A DNA stretch of 64,000 nt from Flavobacterium piscisymbiosum (GCF_020905295.1 NZ_JAJJMM010000001.1:4030001-4094000), one strand, 5' to 3'. Counted from the stretch's first letter, positions 52,718 through 61,915 are shown. The notes: generated by a model from the letters alone, not told the origin. Translations and numbers: made by a program.

Positions 52718-54232
52718 ATGAACAGAAGAAACTTTGTAAAACGATCCATGCTCGGGATGATTCCGTTGCTATTTCCCGTAAGAGTATTTTCAATATTTGC
52801 ACATCATGAAAACAAATATTTTATTCATGGTGTGGCGTCCGGAGATCCAACAATTGACGCTGTAATTATATGGACTCACATTAATGCGGTAAACTCGGGA
52901 GAATGCAATGTCGAATGGCAGGTTGCCAATGATCAAGCTTTTAAAAATATAATTAAGAAAGGTTTCGTTGCAACATCTCAGGAAAGAGATTATACCATAA
53001 AAGTAGATGTAGCAGGACTTGAAAGTAATGCGGTTTACTTTTACAGGTTTATATATAATGAAACAATTTCTGATATTGGAATTTGCAAGACCTTACCTGT
53101 TTCGCTTTTAAATGCGCTCCAGATTGCGGTGATCAGCTGTAACAATTATGAAGACGGTTATTTTACATCGTTCCGCCATATTGCTGACAATCCTCATATT
53201 GATTATGTATTTCATTTAGGCGATTATATCTATGAATACGGTACAGGACAATATTGCAATAAAGAATTTCTCGAAGAAAGCAACCGACTGAACGATCCGC
53301 TTCATGAACTTATTTCCCTAGCCGATTATAGAAAGAGATATGCGCTTTATCGTAAAGACAAAGAGCTTCAGAAAGCGCACAGAACCAAATCTTTTATTTG
53401 TATTTGGGACGATCACGAACTGGCTAATAATGCTTATTTCGGCGGAGCTAAAAATCATCAGAGTAACGAAGGAAGCTGGAGTGACAGAAGTGCCGCAGCA
53501 GTACAGGCTTATTTTGAATGGATGCCGGTAAGAGCGAAATCGACAGGCGAAATGATCCGTTCGATAAAAATAGGAAAAGATGCAAATTTCTTTTTCCTCG
53601 AAGAAAGACTGGACGGAAGAGACAAACAACTTTTGAGTAATGATCCGGAGAAGTTGAGTACGCAAAGAAAAATGATTTCAAAAAAGCAGTTTGATCATTT
53701 ATCAGAGGAATTGAAAGGCAGTGATGCCAGATGGAATTTTCTTGTCAATCAGGTTATGTTTACAGGATATAGAAGCAAAAAAGAAGAAAGTATAAAAGAA
53801 GAAGACTGGTGGACAGGATATCCGTATCAGAGAGATCAATTGATTGAAGTTTTTGAAGGTTTGAAAAATCCACCTATTATTTTAACCGGAGATCATCATC
53901 AAAGTCATGTTTTAGAATTGAATTCACCAGATGCGTCAACTAAGAATAAGCTTGTTGCCTGGGAATTTTTGACTCCATCTATAACATCAAAAAATGATGA
54001 TCGTCTCACCAGCGAGCAAATCGCAAAAAAGAGCAAATTGTTGTACAAGCTTAATCCGCACATGTTATACAATGACATTGCTGCTCACGGATATTTTATT
54101 TTAAATGTAACTAAAAAACAAATCAGCATTAGTTACAAGTTTAATGAAAATATATTGTTGAGAGACAGTAAAGAAAGACAAGGACCCGATTTTATCATCG
54201 ATAACTCAAATAAATTAAAGAAAAATGTGTAG
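52718..54232 (+). CDS. PhoD-family alkaline phosphatase/phosphodiesterase, Tat-exported
   Basis: 504 residues. The N-terminus MNRRNFVKRSMLGMIPLLFP is a twin-arginine signal (RRNFVKR). The PhoD N-terminal domain starts FIHGVASGDPTIDAVIIWT; the metal-site motifs are VISCNNYEDGYF, FHLGDYIYEYG, CIWDDHELANN and ILTGDHHQSHVLE. PhoD enzymes are Ca/Fe phosphatases and phosphodiesterases acting outside the cytoplasm. In this locus it could release phosphate or cut an ester to free the phosphonate; neither is shown. Its last eight bases overlap the dehydrogenase gene, implying translational coupling. Confidence 0.88.
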   Translation: MNRRNFVKRSMLGMIPLLFPVRVFSIFAHHENKYFIHGVASGDPTIDAVIIWTHINAVNSGECNVEWQVANDQAFKNIIKKGFVATSQERDYTIKVDVAGLESNAVYFYRFIYNETISDIGICKTLPVSLLNALQIAVISCNNYEDGYFTSFRHIADNPHIDYVFHLGDYIYEYGTGQYCNKEFLEESNRLNDPLHELISLADYRKRYALYRKDKELQKAHRTKSFICIWDDHELANNAYFGGAKNHQSNEGSWSDRSAAAVQAYFEWMPVRAKSTGEMIRSIKIGKDANFFFLEERLDGRDKQLLSNDPEKLSTQRKMISKKQFDHLSEELKGSDARWNFLVNQVMFTGYRSKKEESIKEEDWWTGYPYQRDQLIEVFEGLKNPPIILTGDHHQSHVLELNSPDASTKNKLVAWEFLTPSITSKNDDRLTSEQIAKKSKLLYKLNPHMLYNDIAAHGYFILNVTKKQISISYKFNENILLRDSKERQGPDFIIDNSNKLKKNV

Positions 54233-55310
54233 TTCATGCGTTATGCTGTTTAATGAAAAAAACGGCAGCATTCTTCCCGAATATACGGATTTGCCAACCT
54301 TACAAAAAGGCGAAATTTTAGTAAAAAATAAATATACGACTTTGTGCGGCAGCGATCTGCACACCTTTACCGGAAGACGAAAAGAACCTTCGCCAATTGT
54401 TTTGGGACATGAAATTGTGGGAGAAATTCTGGAATTGGCACAAAACGAACCTTTTTACGATTTAAACGGAAATATCTTAAAAGCGGGCGATCTGATTACC
54501 TGGACCATATTTGCAGCAACAGAAAGTGATGAATTCGTAAAAGATAAAATGCCTCAAAAGTCGGCAAGTTTATTTAAATACGGTCATGTTCAGTTTACCG
54601 AAAAAGAAAAATTCAACGGCGGCTTAGGTACGCATTGTGTTTTAAAAAGAGGAACGGGAATTCTAAAAGTCCCATTATCAGTCGATGAGAAATTTGCTCC
54701 CATAATCAATTGCGCAGGAGCTACAGCAATGGCGGCTCATCGTTTAATTGACGAGATTGAAAATAAAAATGTGCTGATTCTGGGTGCCGGAGTTTTGGGC
54801 TTGATTGCTTCTGCGATTGCAAAACAGAAAAAAGCGGCAACTGTTACAATACTCGATATTGATGATACCCGACTGGAAAACAGTAAATCTTTTGGCGCTG
54901 ATAATGTTTATAATAGTTTAAATCCGATTGAAGAGCTTACTGCAATAACTTCTAAATTTTATAAAAAAGGATTCGATATTGTCATAGACATGAGTGGTTC
55001 TGTTGAAGCCATAAAAACTGGTCTAAAGTTTAGTGCAACAGGAGCACAGCATATCTGGATAGGTGCCGTAACGCCAACTGAAAATATCGAAATAAATCCG
55101 GAAGTAATGATTCGGAAATTGTTAAGTATTAAAGGAATGCACAATTATAATTATGAAGATTTTATCAACGCAGTAAACTTCTTTGAAGATCATTTTACTG
55201 ATTATCCATTTGGTACTTTCATAGAGAAGGAATTTCCATTACAAGAAACAGAAAAAGCATTTCAATATGCCATTAAACACAAACCTTACAGGGTTTTAAT
55301 AACAATATAA
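54225..55310 (+). CDS. HpnZ-like zinc-type alcohol dehydrogenase (phosphonate-associated)
   Basis: 361 residues, MDR superfamily. Catalytic zinc ligands Cys41 (TTLCGSDLHTF) and His62-Glu63 (VLGHEIVGE); Rossmann loop VLILGAGVLGLIASAIAK; the segment MPQKSASLFKYGHVQF resembles the phosphonate-catabolism-associated dehydrogenase family (TIGR03366, HpnZ). The four-Cys structural zinc lobe normal in this superfamily is absent: the segment before it has Asp/Glu/Lys where Cys is expected. The ATG overlaps the PhoD stop; ATG at 54243 is an alternative. The likely role is oxidation or reduction of the aldehyde or alcohol from C-P cleavage, which is inferred. Confidence 0.8.
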   Translation: MCSSCVMLFNEKNGSILPEYTDLPTLQKGEILVKNKYTTLCGSDLHTFTGRRKEPSPIVLGHEIVGEILELAQNEPFYDLNGNILKAGDLITWTIFAATESDEFVKDKMPQKSASLFKYGHVQFTEKEKFNGGLGTHCVLKRGTGILKVPLSVDEKFAPIINCAGATAMAAHRLIDEIENKNVLILGAGVLGLIASAIAKQKKAATVTILDIDDTRLENSKSFGADNVYNSLNPIEELTAITSKFYKKGFDIVIDMSGSVEAIKTGLKFSATGAQHIWIGAVTPTENIEINPEVMIRKLLSIKGMHNYNYEDFINAVNFFEDHFTDYPFGTFIEKEFPLQETEKAFQYAIKHKPYRVLITI

Positions 55311-55449
55311 GATGAGTAAAATCTCAAAAAACAAATGCTTTTATCACCATCTTTTGTTACCTGTTTTTTATAACTGACGTTCAATAAAAAGCACTCGTTT
55401 TTAGTCTGTAATTATATTTTGCATTCAGGCAGGAAGATAGTTTAGTAAA

Positions 55450-57135
55450 CTAATTTTCTTTGTTTGTAGTAGATTTTATTAATTCAATTCCTTTTATAAT
55501 ATATTGATCTTCAGTAAAGTTTGATGTGGTCTCCTTAACAAAGTGATCTATTTTTAAGCCTTTTCTTTGCACTCCTGTGCCATCAGGATAAAATCCTCCC
55601 ATAGCAGTGAATTGAATTTCTGTGGCATCAGGCAGTTTAAAAAGGGTAACATTCATTGGAGCACCTGATGTCGTTTCACCTACAGTTATACAAGTAGGAG
55701 AGGCCTGAATAGCCATCCCTATGTACTCAGCCTTACTTTGAGTGGTATTATTTACTAATAGAATAATTTTTTTACTATAATATTTTGAGTTTTTACCGCC
55801 AGCTTTAAAAGGATCTACTATAGCACTAATAGCAGGCTTATCAAATTTTGCCAATGAAGGTCTGTTTCGCGATGAAAAAAGAACTTTAATAAATTCTTTC
55901 CTTTCCGGATAGGTATAATTTGCAATATCAGAGCCTGAAATACTTTTTGGATAATTTCTTAAATCTATTATAATCCCATTTGTATTCGAAAATTCTTCGA
56001 ATGCTTTTTTGAGATCGTCTTTAGAAATTGTTTTTAGATTTATATACCCAATATTATCATCAATGATCTGCCATTCTTTTTTATAGGAAAAAAACGGCAA
56101 AGAAGAATAATCTTCATCTTTAGACAAAGTTTTATAGAGATGAATATATTTTGTAGTAACGAGATCTTTTCTTTTTATTTTGACTTTAATACTATCTTCT
56201 TTATTCCACATTAAAAACCTCGTCCAATATTTTAAATGAGCTTCATTTGAAGAAGAAATTTTCGTTCCTATCTTTTGCTTTAGAAATGATTTAATGTCCA
56301 TATCATTAATTTCAAAAATCAGATCTCCTAATTTCAAATCATCTTTTTCTACTAATTTATTGAAAATTCTTGTAACTACTAAAGTATCATTAACATCCAC
56401 TATTGTCATTGGCGGCTTAAATGTAAATAGAGAATCCAATACTGTTTTTGAAAAAAAATACGAATGAGAATCATTAAGAGATACAATTAAATTGGTCTTA
56501 GCCAGCTCATATTTTAATTGAGAATTACCGTTTGCGAAATCATCAATAAAATTTTCTAACTCACTAAACCAGTTTTTATCCATCAAATATTTATTAACAT
56601 AATGATATTGAATAACATTCCAAAAACTAAATAGTTCTAATAGTCTATGGCTTTTTATTTTATAATCAAATGCTTTAAATCCTTTCTCATTTTCGAAAGT
56701 AGGGATTCCACTTTTTGAAGTATAGTAATTACCAATACTGGTATTGTTTTCTAATTTTTTTAACCTGGTATAAAGTTCTTTGTTGACTGAATACTGTTCT
56801 ATCCAATTATAATCAACATTTTTTGTGAATTCGTTATCTGTAGTAGTATCCGTTTTTATTTTACTTTCTTTAACTGATAAAACAAAATTCAATAAAAAAG
56901 TATCAAGATTTGTTTGTGTTTGTATGCTTTCCAGCTTATCAATATTTTCAACAAAAATTTCGTCCCAATTGTAAATTCCTTTACTAACTTCCGAATGATG
57001 ATACTTAAGAAGTCCCCATACTAAACCAAATTGCTTGTACTTTTCAGTAGTATTAATTACTTGTTTTTCCTGAGAAAACATTTGCATAATAAAACAAAAG
57101 CAAAGCGTAATTGTGAAAATATTTTTTCTGTTCAT
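55450..57135 (-). CDS. S41-family (C-terminal processing) peptidase, exported
   Basis: 561 residues with a signal peptide (about 1-21, ending MFSQ). The N-terminal helical region (about 25-215) has the KYKQFGLVWGLLKYHHSEV segment seen in Bacteroidota S41 proteins. A PDZ-like domain (about 255-330, LGDLIFEINDMDIKSFL) and a tail-protease domain (about 360-545) follow; IIDLRNYP and LLVNNTTQSKAEYIGMAIQ carry the expected Ser nucleophile, with Lys next to it. It probably acts in the periplasm or on the surface; the substrate is unknown. It converges with the dehydrogenase gene and has no tie to the phosphonate-type locus by operator sites. Confidence 0.82.
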   Translation of the reverse strand: MNRKNIFTITLCFCFIMQMFSQEKQVINTTEKYKQFGLVWGLLKYHHSEVSKGIYNWDEIFVENIDKLESIQTQTNLDTFLLNFVLSVKESKIKTDTTTDNEFTKNVDYNWIEQYSVNKELYTRLKKLENNTSIGNYYTSKSGIPTFENEKGFKAFDYKIKSHRLLELFSFWNVIQYHYVNKYLMDKNWFSELENFIDDFANGNSQLKYELAKTNLIVSLNDSHSYFFSKTVLDSLFTFKPPMTIVDVNDTLVVTRIFNKLVEKDDLKLGDLIFEINDMDIKSFLKQKIGTKISSSNEAHLKYWTRFLMWNKEDSIKVKIKRKDLVTTKYIHLYKTLSKDEDYSSLPFFSYKKEWQIIDDNIGYINLKTISKDDLKKAFEEFSNTNGIIIDLRNYPKSISGSDIANYTYPERKEFIKVLFSSRNRPSLAKFDKPAISAIVDPFKAGGKNSKYYSKKIILLVNNTTQSKAEYIGMAIQASPTCITVGETTSGAPMNVTLFKLPDATEIQFTAMGGFYPDGTGVQRKGLKIDHFVKETTSNFTEDQYIIKGIELIKSTTNKEN

Positions 57136-57449
57136 GAATATTTTTTACTTTTTAATCAAATCTACATTCATTACTCAATTGGTAATTGAAGTTGTAAAGT
57201 TGATTTATTACAATTAGAATAAAGAGTGCTAAAGTACATTTTTACGCACAAAAAATACAGTTTATGTATATAATTAGTGCAAACTATGTTAAAAAAATAC
57301 TGTTCTCTTATTCAAAAAACTAATGATTCTCTAAATCAATTTAATGGGAATTGTGTAATATCCTGCTGAAATTAAATACTTTAGAACATATTCTCGTTTG
57401 TATCTTTAATTAGTATTTTAAACTATTATTTAATCAAAAAAAATAAGTT
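57136..57449. other. Gene-free divergent interval
   Basis: About 310 bp, AT-rich, between the S41 peptidase and the small membrane protein gene. Weak promoter-like words are present (for example TCGTTTGTATCTTTAAT near 57398) but nothing I can assign firmly. Confidence 0.4.
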
Positions 57450-57602
57450 ATGGCAGAAATTAAAATTGAGAAAAAGAAACCGATATGGCCATGGATTGCT
57501 TTATTGCTGATTATCGGCGCACTTATATACTACATCTTTGTACAAGATCATGAAACTCACACGGAAGGCAGCACACAAATCGAAAACACAAGTGCACAAT
57601 AA
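57450..57602 (+). CDS. Small single-pass membrane protein
   Basis: 50 residues beginning MAEIKIEKKKPIWPWIALLL: a basic N-terminus, one hydrophobic helix (about 13-31), then a short polar acidic tail (QDHETHTEGS). Good start context (AAATAAGTT before ATG) and 79 bp upstream of the PRC-barrel gene in the same direction. Such small one-helix proteins often accompany stress-induced PRC-barrel or CsbD genes in Flavobacterium, so a role in envelope or osmotic stress is plausible but unproven. Confidence 0.65.
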   Translation: MAEIKIEKKKPIWPWIALLLIIGALIYYIFVQDHETHTEGSTQIENTSAQ

Positions 57603-57681
57603 GAAACTATAACCGGATACAGCAGACTAATAACAACTTTAGTTCCTGCATAAAAAACAATATAATTTTTATATAAAAAAT

Positions 57682-58188
57682 ATGGAAAATAAAGACAAAA
57701 ACTTATACAGACTCGACGAACTATCTGATTATAAAGTTGCTTCAGATTACTCTGATGTAAGAGGATGGAAGATCGTAGACGCTGAAAACCACACAATAGG
57801 CAAAATTGATAATCTATGGGTCAATAAAGATATGAAGCGCGTGGTTTATCTGGATGTAAAACTAGATAAAGGATTATTAGACGACCACCGTAATGAAGTG
57901 CGTGATGTTATAGCAAACGACAACGGAAAAGAGTTTATCTATAAAGAAGGTGACAGCCATATTATCATACCAATTGGCTCTGTAAACATAAATAAAGATA
58001 CCAAAATTGTTATGGCCAACAGTATTGGATATGATACCTTTAGAAATACAAGCAGGTACAACACACAGCAAAATTTTGACAGAGATTATGAAAGAAGAGT
58101 AATGAAGTCTTATTACCCTGAAAATGATCCTAACTATGATAGTAATGATGATGCTTTTTACAACCACAGGGAATTTGATAACTACTAG
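57682..58188 (+). CDS. PRC-barrel domain protein
   Basis: 168 residues, no signal peptide. PRC-barrel about 15-110: LSDYKVASDYSDVRGWKIVD, HTIGKIDNLWVNKDMKRVVY and IIPIGSVNINKDTKIV. The C-terminal third is polar and rich in Asn, Asp, Tyr and Arg (NYDSNDDAFYNHREFDNY), probably disordered. PRC-barrels are small binding modules of the photosynthetic reaction centre H-subunit/RimM type; free-standing versions in non-photosynthetic bacteria are often stress-linked. Probably co-transcribed with the small membrane protein upstream. Ends at a strong bidirectional terminator. Confidence 0.85.
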   Translation: MENKDKNLYRLDELSDYKVASDYSDVRGWKIVDAENHTIGKIDNLWVNKDMKRVVYLDVKLDKGLLDDHRNEVRDVIANDNGKEFIYKEGDSHIIIPIGSVNINKDTKIVMANSIGYDTFRNTSRYNTQQNFDRDYERRVMKSYYPENDPNYDSNDDAFYNHREFDNY

Positions 58189-58238
58189 TGTTGTTGTAGT
58201 TGCAAATTGTATTTTGATATATAAATTTTGTAAAATGA

Positions 58239-58278
58239 CATAAAAAAAGTCCCATTTTTAAATGGGACTTTTTTTATG
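58239..58278. terminator. Strong bidirectional terminator
   Basis: A perfect 19-bp stem (58239-58257 with 58260-58278) with a 2-base loop; core AGTCCCATTT with A-run on one side and T-run on the other. It lies between the PRC-barrel gene and the convergent DUF4238 gene. Confidence 0.9.
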
Positions 58279-58291
58279 TCTATTTTGGTTA

Positions 58292-59413
58292 TTATAGTTT
58301 TTTAATAATTGGTGTAATTGTATATACTATTTTAGTGTAAGCTTTGAATTTGACATTTTTTCTGTACTGATCTTCAAGTGACTTTAGTTTGATAGTCGAT
58401 GATTTAGATATAAAGTTTAATTTTTGAAGCGTTAGCTTGATGTTTAGGTCAGAAACCCCCATTTCGATCATTTGCGCGATAAGGTTATCACGCTCTTTTG
58501 GAACATTCATTTTGTGCACATTAATAAAGGCATCATTTGCTTTTTTATATTTTTTAGATCTTTCATAAAGTGTGTTTATATAATGCTCAGAAGCCTTATG
58601 ATTGAAATTAACCGTAGTTTCAGAATTCAAAAACTGCAGTACATTAAGCTGGTCAACACTATTTTTATCATTTATTATTACTACCTGCTCTTTTTTAGTT
58701 CCCAGTTTATAGATATTAGGATCATATACAGCTAGCATATATGAATCGTTAAGTGGTAGGAATAGCTGCAATCCTTTTAAACCAAAATCTCTTTGGCTGC
58801 CGAATTTCCAGTTTCTTTTTTCTAAAAACTGATTATAGAGTATTAGCGGATTATCTGAAATAATAAAAGGATTTGAAGTTGTATTCCTAATGAGTTTGTA
58901 TTTCAGATCTAAAAGATCAGAAGCCAATATTTCAGAAGATTTAAGAGAGTTAAGTTTTCCCTGATAAGTCTGATATTCCTTTAATCCAGAAACCATATCT
59001 GTGGGGACATTGCCTTCACTTATTTTAGACTTAGTAGTGGGAAGTTTTTGCTCAAGATTATTTAAAATTTTGAAATGAATAGGATTTCGAAGGTCTAAAG
59101 CAACCATGAAATGTAACATTTTAGAATGACCCGGACTTTGGACAATCGGTAGTTTTTCTTTTTTCCACATTTCCCTAAAGATTGGAGAGGAATCTGTTTC
59201 GAGCTTTGAAAGCCAGTTTTCTAAATTTCCATCCTTGCCATAAAAATAATCACTACTTAGCTGTGAAGAGATTGGTACATTACTTTTGAAAAGATTCAGT
59301 TGAGTATTGAACATGCCAATGGTTTTTCCATTGTTTTCGTTAGAGAAGAAACGCTGGAAAAACTGTGGTACAAAGTGGTGATTTTTTGGAATTTGTTTTT
59401 TTTGCGGAGTCAT
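58292..59413 (-). CDS. DUF4238-family protein
   Basis: 373 residues, cytoplasmic. The family N-terminus is KNHHFVPQFFQRFFSNENNGK (about 8-26), followed by FYGKDGNLENWLSKLE and, centrally, FIISDNPLILYNQ. The C-terminal 60 residues are basic. DUF4238 proteins are patchily distributed accessory genes; no activity is established to my knowledge, though conserved His near the N-terminus could bind metal. Local base composition is more AT-rich than in the metabolic loci, and neighbours are also unknowns, which fits a variable region. Confidence 0.75.
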   Translation of the reverse strand: MTPQKKQIPKNHHFVPQFFQRFFSNENNGKTIGMFNTQLNLFKSNVPISSQLSSDYFYGKDGNLENWLSKLETDSSPIFREMWKKEKLPIVQSPGHSKMLHFMVALDLRNPIHFKILNNLEQKLPTTKSKISEGNVPTDMVSGLKEYQTYQGKLNSLKSSEILASDLLDLKYKLIRNTTSNPFIISDNPLILYNQFLEKRNWKFGSQRDFGLKGLQLFLPLNDSYMLAVYDPNIYKLGTKKEQVVIINDKNSVDQLNVLQFLNSETTVNFNHKASEHYINTLYERSKKYKKANDAFINVHKMNVPKERDNLIAQMIEMGVSDLNIKLTLQKLNFISKSSTIKLKSLEDQYRKNVKFKAYTKIVYTITPIIKKL

Positions 59414-59652
59414 TTATATTCTTCTTATAAACAGTTGAAATTTAGTTCAAGAGAATTTTTTATCTTGATTATCATACTCAAAACTTTAACAAAAGGCTAT
59501 TGATATGATTTCTTTATGTTAAAGATAAAAGTTTTTTCATAAGAAAGATCGTAATTTACTATTTGAGTATGATTGTTCAATAATCAAGTATTTCTACTGT
59601 ATTGATATTTTTTATTGTTTACTACTTTAGCGATTTTAAATTTAATCATACA

Positions 59653-60345
59653 ATGAAGAATAAAATTATTCGCTTTAGAAACTTATTAGAACGAAACAAA
59701 ATATTTTTAGAAGTTTTAACCGCTATTGTACTAACTAGTACAAGTATTTTTGTTTCTTTCCAAGCAAACAATATTGCTACCCAAGCTAATATTATATCTA
59801 ATACTCAAACGGGTATTATGAAAATGGAAAATACGCCAAGTTTAGAGATTAGGAAAACACAAACAGTTATTGATTCTTCAGGATTAGATAATGTTAGTAA
59901 GTGGACTGTATTAAATAATAATAGTATCATATCAAATTTTGAAATTGAGAAAGAATATGCATATTTAAATATTGTTAAAAGAGAAAACAGTACTGAGATA
60001 AATATTCCGCTAATGGAATACATAAATATTGAAGGAAAATCAACTGGACAAAATGAAGGTTCAATATATGAGTTTGATAATAAGAATTGTATTAAAAATG
60101 AGTTACTTACAAGACAAGGAATCTGGGATTATGGCTTTACTCAAATAAAAAGTTATATCGAAATATCATATATAAATGTATTGACAAAAAAAGAGACAAA
60201 GTATTATCAAATTACGCCCTTAATTCAAGAAATTTCAAATAGGGAGTGGGATTCGATCAAGAACGACTGGAGTAGTAAAAGTAAAAATGTAATGCATTTA
60301 CAGGACATTCAAAAAAACGTCCAAAAAATAAAAAACTATCGTTAA
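59653..60345 (+). CDS. Hypothetical membrane-anchored protein
   Basis: About 230 residues from the ATG at 59653 (MKNKIIRFRNLLERNKIF); the frame begins at 59602 but the upstream part overlaps the likely leader. One membrane helix (about 20-42, LTAIVLTSTSIFVSFQA) and a larger hydrophilic part with predicted beta strands (IEISYINVLTKKETKYYQITP). I recognise no family. The gene is strongly AT-rich and stands alone in the accessory stretch. Confidence 0.55.
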   Translation: MKNKIIRFRNLLERNKIFLEVLTAIVLTSTSIFVSFQANNIATQANIISNTQTGIMKMENTPSLEIRKTQTVIDSSGLDNVSKWTVLNNNSIISNFEIEKEYAYLNIVKRENSTEINIPLMEYINIEGKSTGQNEGSIYEFDNKNCIKNELLTRQGIWDYGFTQIKSYIEISYINVLTKKETKYYQITPLIQEISNREWDSIKNDWSSKSKNVMHLQDIQKNVQKIKNYR

Positions 60346-60596
60346 TTAAATTTAAATCATAAATACTAAACAAATTAATTTAAGACTAGTTTCGAAATTG
60401 TCTAATAAGTAAGTTTGTTTTCGAGAACTTACGATGAAGAAAATTGGGCAATTAGCTTAATTCGGAAATGATTTTGTATTTTAAATGATTTGGCAAATCC
60501 GAAGAATGTATTTAATTTAGTCCCATACCTGCTGTAGTCACAGAATGTTGGCAGACAGTTTAAAAAAAATAGAAACCATCAATAATATCAAATAAT

Positions 60597-61301
60597 ATGA
60601 AAAATTTAATTTTAATAGTCGCAATCATTTTAATGGGACAAAATTTTGCAAATGCGCATACTTGTCAAAATGAAACTGTAAAATGTCCAATTGATGGAAA
60701 AAACGTAACATTTTGTGTAACAATGAGTATGACAACTTTTGGTTCTTTTAAAGATTTTCAAAAGCAAGGTGCAATTGGAGATCATTACGAAGAACTAATA
60801 AATACTTGTCCGAAATGTCATTTTTCGGGTTATATTGATGATTTCAAAGAAAAAATAAGCGAAGAAGAAAAAATCAAGATTAAAGAATATCTAACAAAAT
60901 TTGATAACACGAAAATTGATGACGCAAAACAATGTTTGATTGCAGGCGAAATTAAAGAATTGCAAAAGAAACCAAATAGAGAAATTGCCTTTTGCTATGT
61001 TACAGGTTCGTACTTATTACGTAGCAATGATAAACAAGTTGAATTTAGAAAAGAACTCCAATCAAAAGCTAAAGATAATTTGATTTCTGCTTTAGATAAA
61101 AATGAATATGAAGACAAATCGGCAATTGCAAACATTAATTATTTAATTGCTGAAATGGAAAGAAGAACCGGAAGCTTTGATGAAGCAATAAAACGTTATG
61201 ATTTAGCAATTAACGATTCAAATAAACAAGATTGGGTCGAAGAAGTTGCTAAGGAGCAAAAAGAATTAGCAGTAAAGAAAGATGAAAACAATACGATATA
61301 A
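60597..61301 (+). CDS. Exported DUF2225-like protein with TPR tail
   Basis: 234 residues. A signal peptide (about 1-20, ending ANAH) precedes a Cys-rich head: CPIDGKNVTFCV and NTCPKCHFSGYIDDF place paired Cys suited to zinc or disulfide binding, as in DUF2225 (which has CPxC/CPxCG pairs). The C-terminal half is helical and TPR-like (AEMERRTGSFDEAIKRYDLA). An exported form is uncommon, since most DUF2225 proteins are cytoplasmic. Neighbours are unknowns, and function cannot be told. Flanking spacers carry short GCTAACAG-type words noted as a finding. Confidence 0.65.
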   Translation: MKNLILIVAIILMGQNFANAHTCQNETVKCPIDGKNVTFCVTMSMTTFGSFKDFQKQGAIGDHYEELINTCPKCHFSGYIDDFKEKISEEEKIKIKEYLTKFDNTKIDDAKQCLIAGEIKELQKKPNREIAFCYVTGSYLLRSNDKQVEFRKELQSKAKDNLISALDKNEYEDKSAIANINYLIAEMERRTGSFDEAIKRYDLAINDSNKQDWVEEVAKEQKELAVKKDENNTI

Positions 61302-61379
61302 AACCATCTGCTAACAGTTTCTACAACGGATCTGAACAATTGGCTTGTAGAAAAAGTATGTTATCAGCAAATTTTAAAA

Positions 61380-61793
61380 ATGCAAGTGAAAGAATTTATC
61401 AAACGAATATTCAGAAAATTAACATTAGGAGAATTTGTGAATGTCGAAATTGAATTAACCGAAAATTGGACTAAATACAATAATGGAAAATCAATTGGAA
61501 AGAAAGGTTCTGAGGGCGGTAAGATACTCAACGATCAAGAGAATATAAATGGTGCGAGAATAACGTTTGAAGCCAATGCTGGAAATATTCCTTTTGCTAT
61601 AACACTTGGAATTTATGGACTAATGGTTCACACAGAATTTTTTAGTGAAATAGAAATTGCTACTAAATATTTCAAAAGGAAAAAAAATGAAATTGACACA
61701 ATTCTAAAAATGTTTGAAATTCCAGAAAATAATCAAGATACAGAATGGGAAAATAAAAAGGATGAGTATTTAGACAAATTAATGTCCGAATAA
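61380..61793 (+). CDS. Hypothetical protein
   Basis: 137 residues, hydrophilic, with a mid-segment ITFEANAGNIPFAITLGIYG followed by LMVHTEFFSEIEI and an acidic/basic helical C-terminus (YLDKLMSE). No signal peptide. The mix of beta segments followed by helices resembles many small accessory or immunity-like proteins of Bacteroidota, but I cannot name a family. It ends 18 bp before a strong terminator. Confidence 0.55.
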   Translation: MQVKEFIKRIFRKLTLGEFVNVEIELTENWTKYNNGKSIGKKGSEGGKILNDQENINGARITFEANAGNIPFAITLGIYGLMVHTEFFSEIEIATKYFKRKKNEIDTILKMFEIPENNQDTEWENKKDEYLDKLMSE

Positions 61794-61811
61794 AATCTGC
61801 TAAACAAATTA

Positions 61812-61857
61812 TTATAATTTAAAAAAGAGACTCGAAAGTCTCTTTTTTAAATTATAA
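61812..61857. terminator. Strong bidirectional terminator
   Basis: A perfect 21-bp stem (61812-61832 with 61837-61857) around CGAA, with A6 and T6 runs inside the arms. It lies between the unknown gene at 61380 and the convergent DUF4374 lipoprotein gene. Confidence 0.9.
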
Positions 61858-61915
61858 TAATTTAAATTCCGATGATATACTTGAAAATCATCGTATAAAA
61901 AAATAGATGCATTTA

